A stretch of DNA of 64,000 bases from Hymenobacter swuensis DY53 (GCF_000576555.1 NZ_CP007145.1:2170001-2234000), one strand, 5' to 3'; counted from the first letter of the stretch, positions 25,601-35,919 are shown. The notes: generated by a model from the sequence alone, not told the origin. Made by a program: numbers and translations.

Positions 25601-26698
25601 ATGCTCCTTGCCCTTGTGCTGCTGGGCAGTTCCGCCCTCGCCCCACCCGATACCGCGCGGCCCAAACGCCTGGCCCTCATTCCGGTGCCGCTGGTGTACT
25701 ACACGCCCGAAACCCGGCTGGCCGTGGGCGCCGCCGCCACCGCCACCCTGCGCTTCCGCCGCGACGACGGCTTTGCCGCGGCCCGGCCCTCACAGGCCAC
25801 CCTGGCCGTGGCCTACACCCAGAACCGCCAGCTGCTGCTGTACCTGCCGTTTCAGCTGTTCTACGACCACAACACCTACTACGCCTACGGCGAGGCCGGC
25901 TACTACCGCTACACCTATTACTTCTACGGGCTGGGCCGGCAGGAAGTCCCGCGCGAGCTGTACAGCGTCAACTTCCCACGGGTGCGGGTGAATGCGTTCC
26001 GGCGGGTGGGCCACCTATTGGGCGAGCGGGGCCAGCTCTACGCCGGGTTGCGCTACCAGTACGAGGACTACCAGGTGACGCGCGTGGCCCCGGGCGGGCT
26101 GCTGGCTGGCGGCACGGTGCCGGGCGGGCGGGGCAGCCGCCTCACGGGCGGCGGCCTGGGCCTGTTCTTCGACTCCCGCGACAACGTGTTTTACCCCCGC
26201 AAAGGCGTGGTGGCCGACGTGGGCGCCTTCCTGCGGAACCGGGCCGCCGGGGCCGGGCCGGCCGGCGAAACCACCCGCTTCAGCCGCTACGTGGCCGACG
26301 TGGCCGAGTACCACGTGCTAGGCCGTCGCGCCGTGCTGGCGCTCAACTACGCCGGCAGCCTGATAGTGGGCACGGCCCCGTTCAATGCTTTGTCGCAGCT
26401 GGGCGGCTCGCGGCGGCTGCGGGGCTACTACGAAGCCCGCTACCGCGACCAGAACCTGGCGTTGGTGCAGTCGGAACTGCGCCTGGAGGTGTACAAGCGG
26501 CTGGGCGCGGTGGTGTTCGGGGGCGTGGGCGCGCTAGGCGACCAGCAGACGCTGCTGCGGCTGCGCGACCCGAAAGCCGCCTACGGGGCCGGCCTGCGCT
26601 TTACCGCCAACCGCCGGGACCACCTCAACGTGCGCCTCGACTACGGTCTGGGCCGGCAATCCACGGGCTTTTACCTGACCGTGGGCGAAGCATTCTGA
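25601..26698 (+). CDS. BamA/TamA-like outer membrane barrel protein
   Basis: A 365-residue protein with a short signal sequence and a beta-barrel ending in Phe (VGEAF), as outer-membrane proteins do. The family segment GLFFDSRDNVFYPRKG and the loop LGGSRRLRGYYEARYRDQNL (the VRGY-like motif of the D15 surface antigen family) place it in the BamA/TamA superfamily. POTRA domains are absent, so it is not a BamA ortholog. It starts 98 bp from the divergent DUF547 gene and leads the rightward arsenosugar genes. Confidence 0.82.
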   Translation: MLLALVLLGSSALAPPDTARPKRLALIPVPLVYYTPETRLAVGAAATATLRFRRDDGFAAARPSQATLAVAYTQNRQLLLYLPFQLFYDHNTYYAYGEAGYYRYTYYFYGLGRQEVPRELYSVNFPRVRVNAFRRVGHLLGERGQLYAGLRYQYEDYQVTRVAPGGLLAGGTVPGGRGSRLTGGGLGLFFDSRDNVFYPRKGVVADVGAFLRNRAAGAGPAGETTRFSRYVADVAEYHVLGRRAVLALNYAGSLIVGTAPFNALSQLGGSRRLRGYYEARYRDQNLALVQSELRLEVYKRLGAVVFGGVGALGDQQTLLRLRDPKAAYGAGLRFTANRRDHLNVRLDYGLGRQSTGFYLTVGEAF

Positions 26699-26824
26699 CC
26701 CCTGGCCGCTTGCTTATTCGAAAACTGTGCGGAAGTTGCCGCCGCCTTCCCGCTACTGCTCTTATTGTTCTTACTTGCGACCTTTCCGTCGTGCGCGCCT
26801 TCCTTTCTTTCCTGCTTCTGCCCA

Positions 26825-27514
26825 ATGATTAGCGTTATTATTCCTACGTATAACGAAGCCGACAACATTGCCCGGCTGGTGGCCGAGCTGGGCCGAGCAG
26901 CGCCTCCCGGCGCGGTGGAGGTGCTGGTGGTGGATGCCCACAGCCCCGACGGCACCGCCGCCGCCGCCCGGGCCGTCGGGGCCACTGTGCTGCTGGCCCC
27001 GCGGGCCGGCCGCGCCGCCCAGATGAATTTTGGGGCCCGCCACGCCCGCGGCTCGCTGCTCTACTTCGTGCACGCCGACGTGAGCATTCACCCCGACTAC
27101 GCGGCCACGCTGCCGGCCGCCGTGGCGCAGGGCTACGCGGCGGGCTGCTACCGGTTCCGGTTCAACTCCCGCCACCCACTGCTGCGCCTCAACAGCTACG
27201 GCACCCGCTTCAAGGGCATTATGAGCCGGGGCGGCGACCAGACGCTGTTCATCACCCGGGCCCTGTTCGATGAGCTGGGCGGCTTCGATGAGCGGTTTGT
27301 GATAATGGAGGACTTCGAGCTGATCCAGCGCATCCGGCGGGTGGCGCGCTTCCACATTGTGCCCCAGGAAGTGGTGGTATCGGCTCGCAAGTACGAAACC
27401 AACAGCTGGCTGCGGGTGCAGCTGGCCAACCTCACGGCCTTTTCCCTGTTTTTTCTGCGCGTGTCGCCGCCCCGTATTGCGCGCACCTACAAGGCCCTGC
27501 TCAACTACCGCTGA
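26825..27514 (+). CDS. Glycosyltransferase, TIGR04283 (arsenosugar-associated) type
   Basis: A 229-residue GT-2 family glycosyltransferase starting at ISVIIPTYNEADNI. Metal/nucleotide motifs are VVDAHSPDGTA and FVHADVSIHPDY, and acceptor-side motifs are RGGDQTLFI and ERFVIMEDFELIQRI. This compact type recurs in arsenosugar clusters. Its TGA overlaps the ATG of the next gene (ATGA arrangement), so translation is probably coupled. Confidence 0.85.
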   Translation: MISVIIPTYNEADNIARLVAELGRAAPPGAVEVLVVDAHSPDGTAAAARAVGATVLLAPRAGRAAQMNFGARHARGSLLYFVHADVSIHPDYAATLPAAVAQGYAAGCYRFRFNSRHPLLRLNSYGTRFKGIMSRGGDQTLFITRALFDELGGFDERFVIMEDFELIQRIRRVARFHIVPQEVVVSARKYETNSWLRVQLANLTAFSLFFLRVSPPRIARTYKALLNYR

Positions 27515-28545
27515 TGGAGGCTGCCAAGCTGCCGCGTGTGCTCCTGACCGGTGCCAACGGATTTTTGGGCCGCCACGTGCTGGCCGAGCTGCTGCGGCGC
27601 GGCTACCCCGTGCGCGCCCTGGTGCGACCCAGCCAGGCGGCCGGGGCAGCTCCCGGTCTGCCGCCGCTGGCTTCGTTGCCGATTGAACTAGCAGAGGCCG
27701 ATCTGAGCCAGCCGCTGGAGCCGACGGCCCTGGCCGAGCTGGGGCGCGGGTGCGAAGCCATTGTGCACGCGGCGGCGCTGGCTCAGGTGAACCCGGCCCG
27801 CAACCCGGCCGTGTGGGCCGCCAACGAGGGCGGCACCCGGCAGGTGCTGGCCCTGGCGCACCTGCTGGGCGGCCCTCGGCTGGTGTATGTGGGCACGGCC
27901 AACGTGTTCGGCTTCGGCTCCCGCACCCACCCCGGTGACGAAACCCGGCCCTACGCTGGCCGCCGCTACGGCCTCGACTACATGGACAGCAAGCGCGCCG
28001 CCACCGAGCTGGTGCTACAGGCTGTGGCCCGCGAGCAGCTGCCAGCCGTGCTGGTGCATCCCACCTTCATGCTGGGGCCCGGGGATGCCAAGCCCACCTC
28101 CAACGCCCTCGTGCTGGAGCTGCGGGCCGGCCGCCTGCCCGGCTACCCGCCCGGCGGCAAAAACTACGTGCACGTGCGCGACGTGGCCGTGGCCACCGTC
28201 AACGCCCTGACGCGGGGGCGGGTGGGGGAGTCCTACATCCTCGGCCACGAAAACCTGAGCTACCGCGAAGCCTTTGCCCTGATTGCCGAAACCGTGGGCG
28301 CCGCCCCGCCCCGCTGGCCGCTGCCGGCCGCCGCCGCCCGCCTCTACGGTGCCCTCTGCGACGTGCGGGCCCGCCTCACGGGCCGCCCGGCGGCGCTCAA
28401 CTCGGCCATGGCCGCCGTGGCTAATGATGGTCATTACTTCACTGCCCAGAAAGCCCGCACCGAGCTGCTACTGCCCCAAACGCCCATCCGGCAGGCCGTT
28501 ACGGAGTCCTTTGCCTGGTTCACTGCCCACGGCTATGTTCAGTAA
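27514..28545 (+). CDS. NAD-dependent epimerase/dehydratase
   Basis: A 343-residue extended SDR. It has NAD-binding LLTGANGFLGRHV (about residues 10-22), catalytic Tyr/Lys in DYMDSKRAAT, and substrate-domain VHPTFMLGPGD. It probably edits a sugar nucleotide or sugar in arsenosugar assembly, but the reaction is not established. It overlaps the glycosyltransferase by 1 bp and the following SDR by 11 bp. Confidence 0.85.
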   Translation: MEAAKLPRVLLTGANGFLGRHVLAELLRRGYPVRALVRPSQAAGAAPGLPPLASLPIELAEADLSQPLEPTALAELGRGCEAIVHAAALAQVNPARNPAVWAANEGGTRQVLALAHLLGGPRLVYVGTANVFGFGSRTHPGDETRPYAGRRYGLDYMDSKRAATELVLQAVAREQLPAVLVHPTFMLGPGDAKPTSNALVLELRAGRLPGYPPGGKNYVHVRDVAVATVNALTRGRVGESYILGHENLSYREAFALIAETVGAAPPRWPLPAAAARLYGALCDVRARLTGRPAALNSAMAAVANDGHYFTAQKARTELLLPQTPIRQAVTESFAWFTAHGYVQ

Positions 28546-29368
28546 CAACGCAGCCCCGCTGCCGCTGGCCGGTAAGGTGGCCCTGATAACCGGCTCCGAG
28601 TCGGGTATTGGGCGCGAAACGGCCCGGGCTTTCTGCCAACAGGGGGCGGCCGTGGTGCTTAATGGCCGCCAGCCCGAGCGGCTGGAAAGCACCCGCCAGG
28701 CCCTGGCCGCCGAGGGCTACCGGGTAGCCGCCTGCGTGGCCGACGTGACCGACTACGCCGCCTGCGAGCAGCTGGTGGCCGTGGCCATCCGGGAGTTTGG
28801 CCGGCTCGATATGCTGGTGGCCAACGCCAGCATTTCCATGCGGGCCTACTTTCTGGACATGACGCCCGACGTGTTCCGGCAGGTGCTGGATAGTAACGTG
28901 TACGGGGCCGTGTTTCCGCTGAAGGCCGCCTTGCCGCACCTCATCCGGAGCCGGGGCAGCGTCACGTTCATTTCCTCGATTTCGGCCCTGAACGGCATGC
29001 CCAGCGGCTCGGCCTACTGCGCCGGCAAGGCCGCTCTCACTAACCTGGCCCACACCCTGCGCCTGGAGCTGGCCGATACCGGCGTCCACTTCGGGGTGGT
29101 GCACATCGGCTTCACCCAGAACGACCCCGAGAAGCGCGTACTCGATGCCGCCGGCCAGCCCGTGCCCATTGCCCACCGCCCGCCCCGCTGGCAGAAGTCG
29201 CAGGCCCAGGTGGCGGCCATTATCCTGCGCCACGTGCAGCGGCGGCGGCAGCGCACCGTCATTTCGGCGTTGGGCCTGTTGATTCTCGTCGTACATTCGG
29301 TGCTGCCCCGGTTGGGCGACTGGGTGGTGCGCACCTCGCAGCAGCGGCTCCGCAACTTCTACGAATAG
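28535..29368 (+). CDS. Short-chain dehydrogenase/reductase
   Basis: A 277-residue classical SDR with NAD(P) motif ITGSESGIGRE (about residues 18-28), NAS-type LVANASISM, catalytic Ser in FISSISALNG and Tyr/Lys in YCAGKAALT. A C-terminal hydrophobic segment (LGLLILVVHSVLPRL) may attach it to the membrane. The ATG at 28535 lies inside the end of the epimerase gene; the longer frame upstream is the shadow of that gene. Confidence 0.87.
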   Translation: MFSNNAAPLPLAGKVALITGSESGIGRETARAFCQQGAAVVLNGRQPERLESTRQALAAEGYRVAACVADVTDYAACEQLVAVAIREFGRLDMLVANASISMRAYFLDMTPDVFRQVLDSNVYGAVFPLKAALPHLIRSRGSVTFISSISALNGMPSGSAYCAGKAALTNLAHTLRLELADTGVHFGVVHIGFTQNDPEKRVLDAAGQPVPIAHRPPRWQKSQAQVAAIILRHVQRRRQRTVISALGLLILVVHSVLPRLGDWVVRTSQQRLRNFYE

Positions 29369-29435
29369 CTGCTGCCACTCAATCTGCCTGATCTGTTTCT
29401 CTCGTATTTCGTTTAAATCCTCGTTCCTCCCCCTC

Positions 29436-29768
29436 ATGGAAACCTACTACAACCCCGCCGACCTCAAGAAATTCGGCAACATCGGCGAGTTTCAGAAAGA
29501 GTTTGCCGATAAGTTCTTCTCCTACTACGGCGCCGTATTCGCCGAAGGCGCCCTCACTGCCCGCGAAAAATCCCTGATTGCCCTAGCCGTGGCCCACGCC
29601 GTGCAGTGCCCGTACTGCATTGATGCCTACTCGGCCGATACGCTGGAAAAAGGCTGCACCGAGCCCGAAATGATGGAGGCCGTACACGTGGCCGCCGCCA
29701 TCCGGGGCGGGGCCACGCTGGTGCACGGCGTGCAGATGATGAACAAGGTGAAAGAGCTTTCCATGTAG
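29436..29768 (+). CDS. AhpD-like protein, arsenosugar-associated (TIGR04169 type)
   Basis: A 110-residue carboxymuconolactone-decarboxylase/AhpD fold protein with redox CxxC motif CPYCIDAY (C58, C61), preceded by EKSLIALAVAHAV. This small peroxidase-like family accompanies the radical SAM enzyme ArsS. It may manage thiol or arsenic redox state. It ends 147 bp before arsS, and that gap is filled by a large hairpin. Confidence 0.88.
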   Translation: METYYNPADLKKFGNIGEFQKEFADKFFSYYGAVFAEGALTAREKSLIALAVAHAVQCPYCIDAYSADTLEKGCTEPEMMEAVHVAAAIRGGATLVHGVQMMNKVKELSM

Positions 29769-29770
29769 CC

Positions 29771-29915
29771 GGTTTGGGTTGTTCGTTTTTTGTGGTTGGT
29801 TTTTCGTTGTTCGGGCTTCGCCGCTTGAGGCGCGGAATGCTCAACCGACCGGATCCGCCCGAGTGTCAGGAAACGAATAACAAAAAACCAACCACGAAAA
29901 ACGAACGACAAACCC
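29771..29915. repeat. Large inverted repeat, about 42-bp arms, before arsS
   Basis: The left arm 29771-29813 (GGTTTGGGTTGTTCG then TTTTTTGTGGTTGG) pairs with 29874-29915 (CGAATAACAAAAAACC then AACCACGAAAAACG) with a few mismatches. A G/C-rich spacer about 60 nt long contains extra TCGGGC/GCCCGA pairing at the arm tops. It is related in style to the heptamer hairpins. Confidence 0.7.
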
Positions 29916-30965
<1,050 letters not shown>

Positions 30966-31066
30966 GTTGCCCTAAGTGGCTGATCAGAAGTGTGAACCAA
31001 GAGTAAGTGATGTATTTGCTGCAAGCAGGTCGGATAGATTAGCAAAGCGGGTTGTAGTTTAGCATC

Positions 31067-31525
31067 ATGAAGCACATTGTGTATATAAGCCGGGCTGTAC
31101 ATGCGTTAACTGATGAGGATCTACAACACCTGCTGGACCAGAGTCGTCGGGACAACGCACAGCACGGTATTACTGGGATATTATTCTATAGCCATGGCAA
31201 CATTGCCCAGCTATTTGAGGGCGATGCTACAACGGCCGATACACTGTATGAGCGGATCAGCCGCGACGGTCGGCATTCGGATGTGCGCAAGCTGATAGAC
31301 CGGCCCATTGCCGCCCGCAGCTTTTCGGAATGGTCTATGGCATTTCATCCGCTGGCTGCCGAGAGCTTTCAAGCATTGCAGGGATTCTTGCTACCTCATC
31401 AGGTTCCGCCGGCCCCCGCCACGCTACCAGTTGCCGATGCACTCTTGGTTGAACTAGTGCGCTTGGCCGTATTCGGTCCTGACCCGTCGCAGCCCTATCA
31501 TCACACAGTAGCCTCCTCGCTTTAA
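31067..31525 (+). CDS. BLUF-domain blue-light sensor
   Basis: A 152-residue protein with a BLUF domain at residues 1 to about 95. The FAD-contacting Tyr6 (HIVYISRA), Asn30 (RRDNAQHGITG), Gln48 (AQLFEG), and Trp89/Met91 (FSEWSMAF) are all present, so flavin photochemistry is likely intact. The remaining 55 residues are a Pro/Ala-rich tail without a known output domain. It is followed 120 bp later by a PAS histidine kinase in the same direction, which is a plausible partner. Confidence 0.9.
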   Translation: MKHIVYISRAVHALTDEDLQHLLDQSRRDNAQHGITGILFYSHGNIAQLFEGDATTADTLYERISRDGRHSDVRKLIDRPIAARSFSEWSMAFHPLAAESFQALQGFLLPHQVPPAPATLPVADALLVELVRLAVFGPDPSQPYHHTVASSL

Positions 31526-31645
31526 CAAGTAGCTGCTTACTTCCGTTAGTGCTGCCGTGCATTATCTCTTACGGGCCCGCCCTCTCGATGCGTTAATCAG
31601 CCCACTTTGTGTTTGCCTTTGAAACCCATTCTCCCTTTTGAGCAC

Positions 31646-33463
31646 ATGCTGCGCCAACTACAGGCGGGTGTTGCAATACTGGAAGGCCCAGATCTACGCT
31701 ACAGCTTTATAAACGACCGGATGCGGGAGTTGGTAGGCGAAGGACAGCTTGGCCAGCGGATAGCAGATCAGCCCGGACTGTTGTCCTCCACATTCCTGGA
31801 AGTGCTGCCCCGTATTTATGCGGCGGGGGAGGAATATACGGCTAAGGCCTGCGCGTGTGGTCCCCATCACTGCTACGATTTATCGGTGCAGCCTTACCAC
31901 GATGAAGAGGGAAAGGTTGCTGGGCTACTCTTGCTAGCAGTGGACGTGAGTGAACAGGAAGTGGCCCGTCAGCGGGCCCATGAACTGGCCCTCACAACCC
32001 GCCACCTCGATGCCCGCTTGCGGGTGTTGACGGAAACAGCTCCTCTGATTACTTACACAGTGGATGCCAATGGGAAAACTACCTACGCAAGCCCGCAGTG
32101 GTACCGCTTTACGGGACAGCCCCCCACCGCCGACCTCACCGCCATCTGGCCGCTGCTCATCCATCCGGATGACCGCCTGCGGGTGTTATACGAAGCTGAG
32201 TTTGCGCGGCGGGCCGGAGCCGGCTGGAATTTTGAGTACCGCCTCCGCCGCTATGATGGAGCGTACCGCTGGCTGCTGAGCCGTGCCTTACCGGAAATGC
32301 ACCCGCCCGATGCGCCGGTTTACTGGCATGGGGCACTCACAGAAGTACATCAGGAGCGTGAATTAAGCGAGGCCAGGCGCCGGGGTGAGGCTGAGCTCCG
32401 GTTTCTGGCTGATAGTATTCCAGAGCTGGTCTGGACGGCCTCAGCCGAGGGCCTGGTTGAGTACTATAACCAATATACACTGGAATACACTGGTCTGACC
32501 AAGGAGGAACTGGGTCCCACCGGGTGGGTGGGGTTGCTGCAGATGGAGGAACAGGCTGCTGCCGCCCGCCGCTGGGTGCAGAGTGTAGCCAGTGGTACCG
32601 AGTTCGAAGGCGAATACCGCATGCGCCGCCATGATGGTGTATACCGCTGGCATGTCATTCGGGCCCGGCAGCTGAGCGACGGTAGCGGTCTGCGCTGGTT
32701 TGGCACGTGCACCGATATAGAAGAGCAGTATCGGCTGCGCCAGGTGCTCCAGACCCAGTACGACGAACTTTCCCGCGCGCATCATAACCTCGATACCTTC
32801 GTGTATGCGGCCTCCCACGACCTACGGCAGCCTACCAATAACCTGCGCGGCCTGTTTGAGGAGCTACGACGCTCAGTTACCTTCGCTGACCCTGAACAGG
32901 CACTGATGCTACAGATGGTAGATGGCGCACTCTCGCAGCTGGATTCCACGCTGATTGACCTAGCTACTACCATTCGTACTCAACGGCAGCAGCAGGAACC
33001 GATAGAAATACTGGATCTTGCGTTAGTACTGGAAGAAATTCTGTTGGTACTTCGTCCTGAAATTATGCAGCGCGGTGCCCGAATTGATGTGCTGGTACAA
33101 GAGGCGCCCGGCCTGCGCTACAGCCGGGCCAATTTACGTTCGGTGGTGCACAACTTGGTTAGCAATGCTCTCAAGTTCAGTCATCCTGTCCGCCCTCCTC
33201 ACATCGTATTGCGGAGCTACCTCACCGCCGAAGACCAACCTGTGCTGGAAGTGCATGATAACGGTTTGGGCATGCACATTGATGATCCGCTGCACCCTGT
33301 GTTTCAACTTTTTGCCCGCCAGCACCCGCACGTAGATGGAACCGGAGTAGGGCTGTACCTAGTGCAGCGTATAGTGAGTAGTCAAGGCGGGCATGTATCC
33401 GTGGTCAGTACCTTGGGTGAGGGTACTACTTTCACGGTGTACTGGACGGTTCCGACTACTTAA
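31646..33463 (+). CDS. PAS-domain sensor histidine kinase
   Basis: A hybrid-free soluble kinase of about 605 residues. An N-terminal PAS-like domain is followed by two PAS/PAC units (ITYTVDANGKTTYASPQWY to FEYRLRRYDGAYRWLLSR; LVWTASAEGLVEYYNQY to RMRRHDGVYRWHV). Then come the HisKA H-box SHDLRQPTNNLRG and the ATPase with N-box HNLVSNALKFS, DNGLGMHI and GTGVGLYLVQRIV. It has no transmembrane helix. The start is uncertain: TTG codons at 31607 and 31619 lie upstream in frame. No response regulator gene is adjacent. Confidence 0.88.
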   Translation: MLRQLQAGVAILEGPDLRYSFINDRMRELVGEGQLGQRIADQPGLLSSTFLEVLPRIYAAGEEYTAKACACGPHHCYDLSVQPYHDEEGKVAGLLLLAVDVSEQEVARQRAHELALTTRHLDARLRVLTETAPLITYTVDANGKTTYASPQWYRFTGQPPTADLTAIWPLLIHPDDRLRVLYEAEFARRAGAGWNFEYRLRRYDGAYRWLLSRALPEMHPPDAPVYWHGALTEVHQERELSEARRRGEAELRFLADSIPELVWTASAEGLVEYYNQYTLEYTGLTKEELGPTGWVGLLQMEEQAAAARRWVQSVASGTEFEGEYRMRRHDGVYRWHVIRARQLSDGSGLRWFGTCTDIEEQYRLRQVLQTQYDELSRAHHNLDTFVYAASHDLRQPTNNLRGLFEELRRSVTFADPEQALMLQMVDGALSQLDSTLIDLATTIRTQRQQQEPIEILDLALVLEEILLVLRPEIMQRGARIDVLVQEAPGLRYSRANLRSVVHNLVSNALKFSHPVRPPHIVLRSYLTAEDQPVLEVHDNGLGMHIDDPLHPVFQLFARQHPHVDGTGVGLYLVQRIVSSQGGHVSVVSTLGEGTTFTVYWTVPTT

Positions 33464-33692
33464 CAACGTTAGCCAAACCAACCACAGTAATCCATCGGGC
33501 AGACTGCTTAGTACCTGACAGGAAAGTGAAAGTATTGACGCACATATTGGGTATCATAAAAAGTCAGATTGCACTCAAGCAATACAACCAGTCGTGAGGA
33601 AGCACTGACAGCTGAGTGATGCAGGCAAAGCTGTCTTGCTCAGTATTCTGCTTTCACACCCGTATTTACTACCTGTTTACTGCCCTCTGCGC

Positions 33693-34373
33693 ATGACTGC
33701 TACGCTACGACAATGCCTGCTGGCCGAGGTACTCGGTACGGCCTTTCTGTTGATTTTCGGGACCGGGGCAGTAGTGGTGGACGAGCAGACGCACGCCATC
33801 GGGCACGGTGGGGTGGCGGCGGCTTTCGGGCTGATTGTGCTGATTATCATTCAGGGGCTGGGCCACATCAGCGGGGCCCACGTGAACCCGGCCGTGACCA
33901 TTGGGTTCTGGGCGGCGGGGCGTTTTCCGGGGCGGCGGGTAGTGCCTTACGTGCTGGCCCAGCTGGTGGGCGCGGCCTTGGGCAGCGGGGCGGTGTGGCT
34001 ACTGGCCGCGCCCGGTTCCTCGTTGGGGGCTACGCTGCCAGCCCACAGTGCCTGGCAGGCCTTCGGGGTGGAGTTGGGCCTGACCTTCTGGCTGATGCTG
34101 ATTATTCTGCGCGTAACGTGCAGCTACTATGAGCAGGGCCTGCTCGTAGGCATCACCATCAGCAGCACGGTGGCCCTGGAGGCGCTGGTGGGCGGCCCCC
34201 TGAGCGGGGCCTCCATGAACCCGGCCCGTTCCCTCAGCCCAGCCCTGTTCAATGGGAACTTCACGGCTGCCTGGGTGTACGTGGCCGCGCCCGTGGCCGG
34301 CGTGCTACTGGCCGTGCTGGCCGACCGCCTGCTGGATTTGAAAGCTCCCGCTAACATCCAACCCCCGCAGTAG
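33693..34373 (+). CDS. Aquaporin (MIP family channel)
   Basis: A 226-residue six-helix channel with both NPA boxes, ISGAHVNPAVTIGF (about residue 72) and GASMNPARSLSPAL (about 188). The Arg after the second NPA is conserved, as in selectivity filters. It conducts water or small neutral solutes; the filter residues are not enough to decide between water and glycerol. The ATG at 33693 is preferred because the frame upstream adds a non-family extension. Confidence 0.9.
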   Translation: MTATLRQCLLAEVLGTAFLLIFGTGAVVVDEQTHAIGHGGVAAAFGLIVLIIIQGLGHISGAHVNPAVTIGFWAAGRFPGRRVVPYVLAQLVGAALGSGAVWLLAAPGSSLGATLPAHSAWQAFGVELGLTFWLMLIILRVTCSYYEQGLLVGITISSTVALEALVGGPLSGASMNPARSLSPALFNGNFTAAWVYVAAPVAGVLLAVLADRLLDLKAPANIQPPQ

Positions 34374-34521
34374 TCCTGCCAGAAGTTAGGGCCGGGACGG
34401 CTCGTTTCGCCGACCCACAGGTTTACCTCGTTTGGTAGTGGTGGCAGGTGGAAACCCTGGTGGTTGGCCTGACTATTGTACCCCAGTAATCCGTTTTTAT
34501 CTATCCTCTTACCACTGTTTT

Positions 34522-34986
34522 ATGTCGACACCCTCTACCGCATTAGTGGCTGCCTGCTTGCTGGGACTAGCTGCCCCCGGTTTTGCTCAAACTGCCCCGT
34601 CCTTTTCCGACCTCAGTACGGCCCGCTACGACCGTTCCGACACGATGCGGGCCGTGCAGCATCTGTTCATGCAACGCTCCAAAGCAACCAGGGTTTGGCT
34701 GAACATGGGTCTGGATGCGGCGGTGGGAGCCACACTCGACAAAGCTGCCCTGGCTGCCGTGGCAGCTTTCGAGCCTGATAAGCGCTACTACAAAACCTGG
34801 CAGCAGCAGGCCAATGGTGATATGGTGATGGGCAGTCTGGCGGCAGCGTATGGTTTTTACCGCCTTAGCCGGTTCGGACCGCAGCGATATCAGCGCGTGA
34901 TGCAAGCGTATGCGCAGGGTGGTCCACTGCCGGAGTACTTGCAGCGTCGGCTGAAAAACCGGTATTTCCGCCTGCGGCCTTTGTAA
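34522..34986 (+). CDS. Exported hypothetical protein
   Basis: A 154-residue protein with a signal peptide (ALVAACLLGLAAPGFAQ) and a helical, Ala/Arg-rich mature part (TMRAVQHLFMQRSKATRVW, DMVMGSLAAAYGFYRLSRFG). No family is recognised. It may be a small periplasmic protein with two amphipathic or weakly hydrophobic helices. It is convergent with the flavin reductase gene, 15 bp away. Confidence 0.7.
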   Translation: MSTPSTALVAACLLGLAAPGFAQTAPSFSDLSTARYDRSDTMRAVQHLFMQRSKATRVWLNMGLDAAVGATLDKAALAAVAAFEPDKRYYKTWQQQANGDMVMGSLAAAYGFYRLSRFGPQRYQRVMQAYAQGGPLPEYLQRRLKNRYFRLRPL

Positions 34987-35001
34987 GACTACAGCTTGGC
35001 G

Positions 35002-35919
35002 CTATTCGGCGGCCAGCAGCAGCACTTTCCAGGCTTCCAGCAGCCGGCCCTCTTCCAATAACTGCTTGCCAAGCTGCATCAGCGCCGCTCGTTGTCCGGC
35101 TGCATCAGGGTACTTGCTCAGCGTGTAGCTTACGATGGGCTCCTGGCGGAACGCCTGTACGTCGGCAGCGGAGGGAATGGCCTGCACTTCGATGTTGGCG
35201 AGGCGGCCCAGGTTGTTGCCGGTAAGCAAATCGGAGGTGCGGAAGTGTTCTGGCAACTGGTCGATGCCGATGCCCAGATTTCGGTTGGGCTTGGGTACTT
35301 CGAACAGCGTGGCAGCGGAGCGGCTGTACCAGTCGCCGCCCAGGCGGGCCACGGCGTCGAGTTTGCGCGGGTCGATGCCGATGCCGGAGGGCAGGATGAG
35401 GTCTTCGCGGAAGTGGGCCAGCACCACCCGGCACAGCACCAGGTTGCCGGCCCCATTATTCTGGCCCAGCTCAATCACTTGCTCCACCACGCACTCGAAG
35501 GCGGCCGGGGCCTCCAGCACCCGGGGCGGGCGCACCTGCTGGCTGGGTACTTCCGTGAAACCAGCTTTCACGAACTCATTCACACCTTTTGCATATTCTG
35601 TGCTAGCCAGTGACATCTGCTCCACCATGGCATAGTCGCAGATGTGGACTACGCACTCGGCCACCTCGCGCACGTTTTGCAGGGTGTGTTTCTGCGAGTT
35701 GTCACGGACGCGGTTGGCGGGCGAGAAGGCCAGGATGGGCGGGTTGGAGCCAAAGCAGTTGAAAAAGCTGTACGGACTCAGGTTCACGCTGCCGTCGGCC
35801 GCCACGGTGCTCACAAAGGCCACCGGGCGCGGGGCCACGGCTCCTACCATGAACGGGTGCCAGTCGGAGGGCGAGAGGTCAGAGGGAACGATGCTGCGAA
35901 ACGGCGTGGGGGTAGACAT
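35002..35919 (-). CDS. Flavin reductase-like FMN-binding split-barrel protein
   Basis: A 305-residue protein with an N-terminal flavin reductase-like split barrel: GAVAPRPVAFVSTVAADGSVNLSPYSFFN (in two parts about residues 22-50), then ANRVRDNSQKHTLQNV and FVKAGFTEVPSQQVRPPRV. A C-terminal extension (about residues 205-305) has no assigned domain. It is probably FMN-dependent. The ATG at 35919 begins the conserved domain; the upstream frame is repetitive (SQRMSRRMSQRN) and unlikely. Confidence 0.85.
   Translation of the reverse strand: MSTPTPFRSIVPSDLSPSDWHPFMVGAVAPRPVAFVSTVAADGSVNLSPYSFFNCFGSNPPILAFSPANRVRDNSQKHTLQNVREVAECVVHICDYAMVEQMSLASTEYAKGVNEFVKAGFTEVPSQQVRPPRVLEAPAAFECVVEQVIELGQNNGAGNLVLCRVVLAHFREDLILPSGIGIDPRKLDAVARLGGDWYSRSAATLFEVPKPNRNLGIGIDQLPEHFRTSDLLTGNNLGRLANIEVQAIPSAADVQAFRQEPIVSYTLSKYPDAAGQRAALMQLGKQLLEEGRLLEAWKVLLLAAE

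Noticed and set aside
25402..26832. 476-codon frame overlapping the barrel gene in another frame
   Set aside because: Its translation is Pro/Arg/Gly-rich shadow sequence, while the other frame has a signal peptide, barrel motifs and a terminal Phe.
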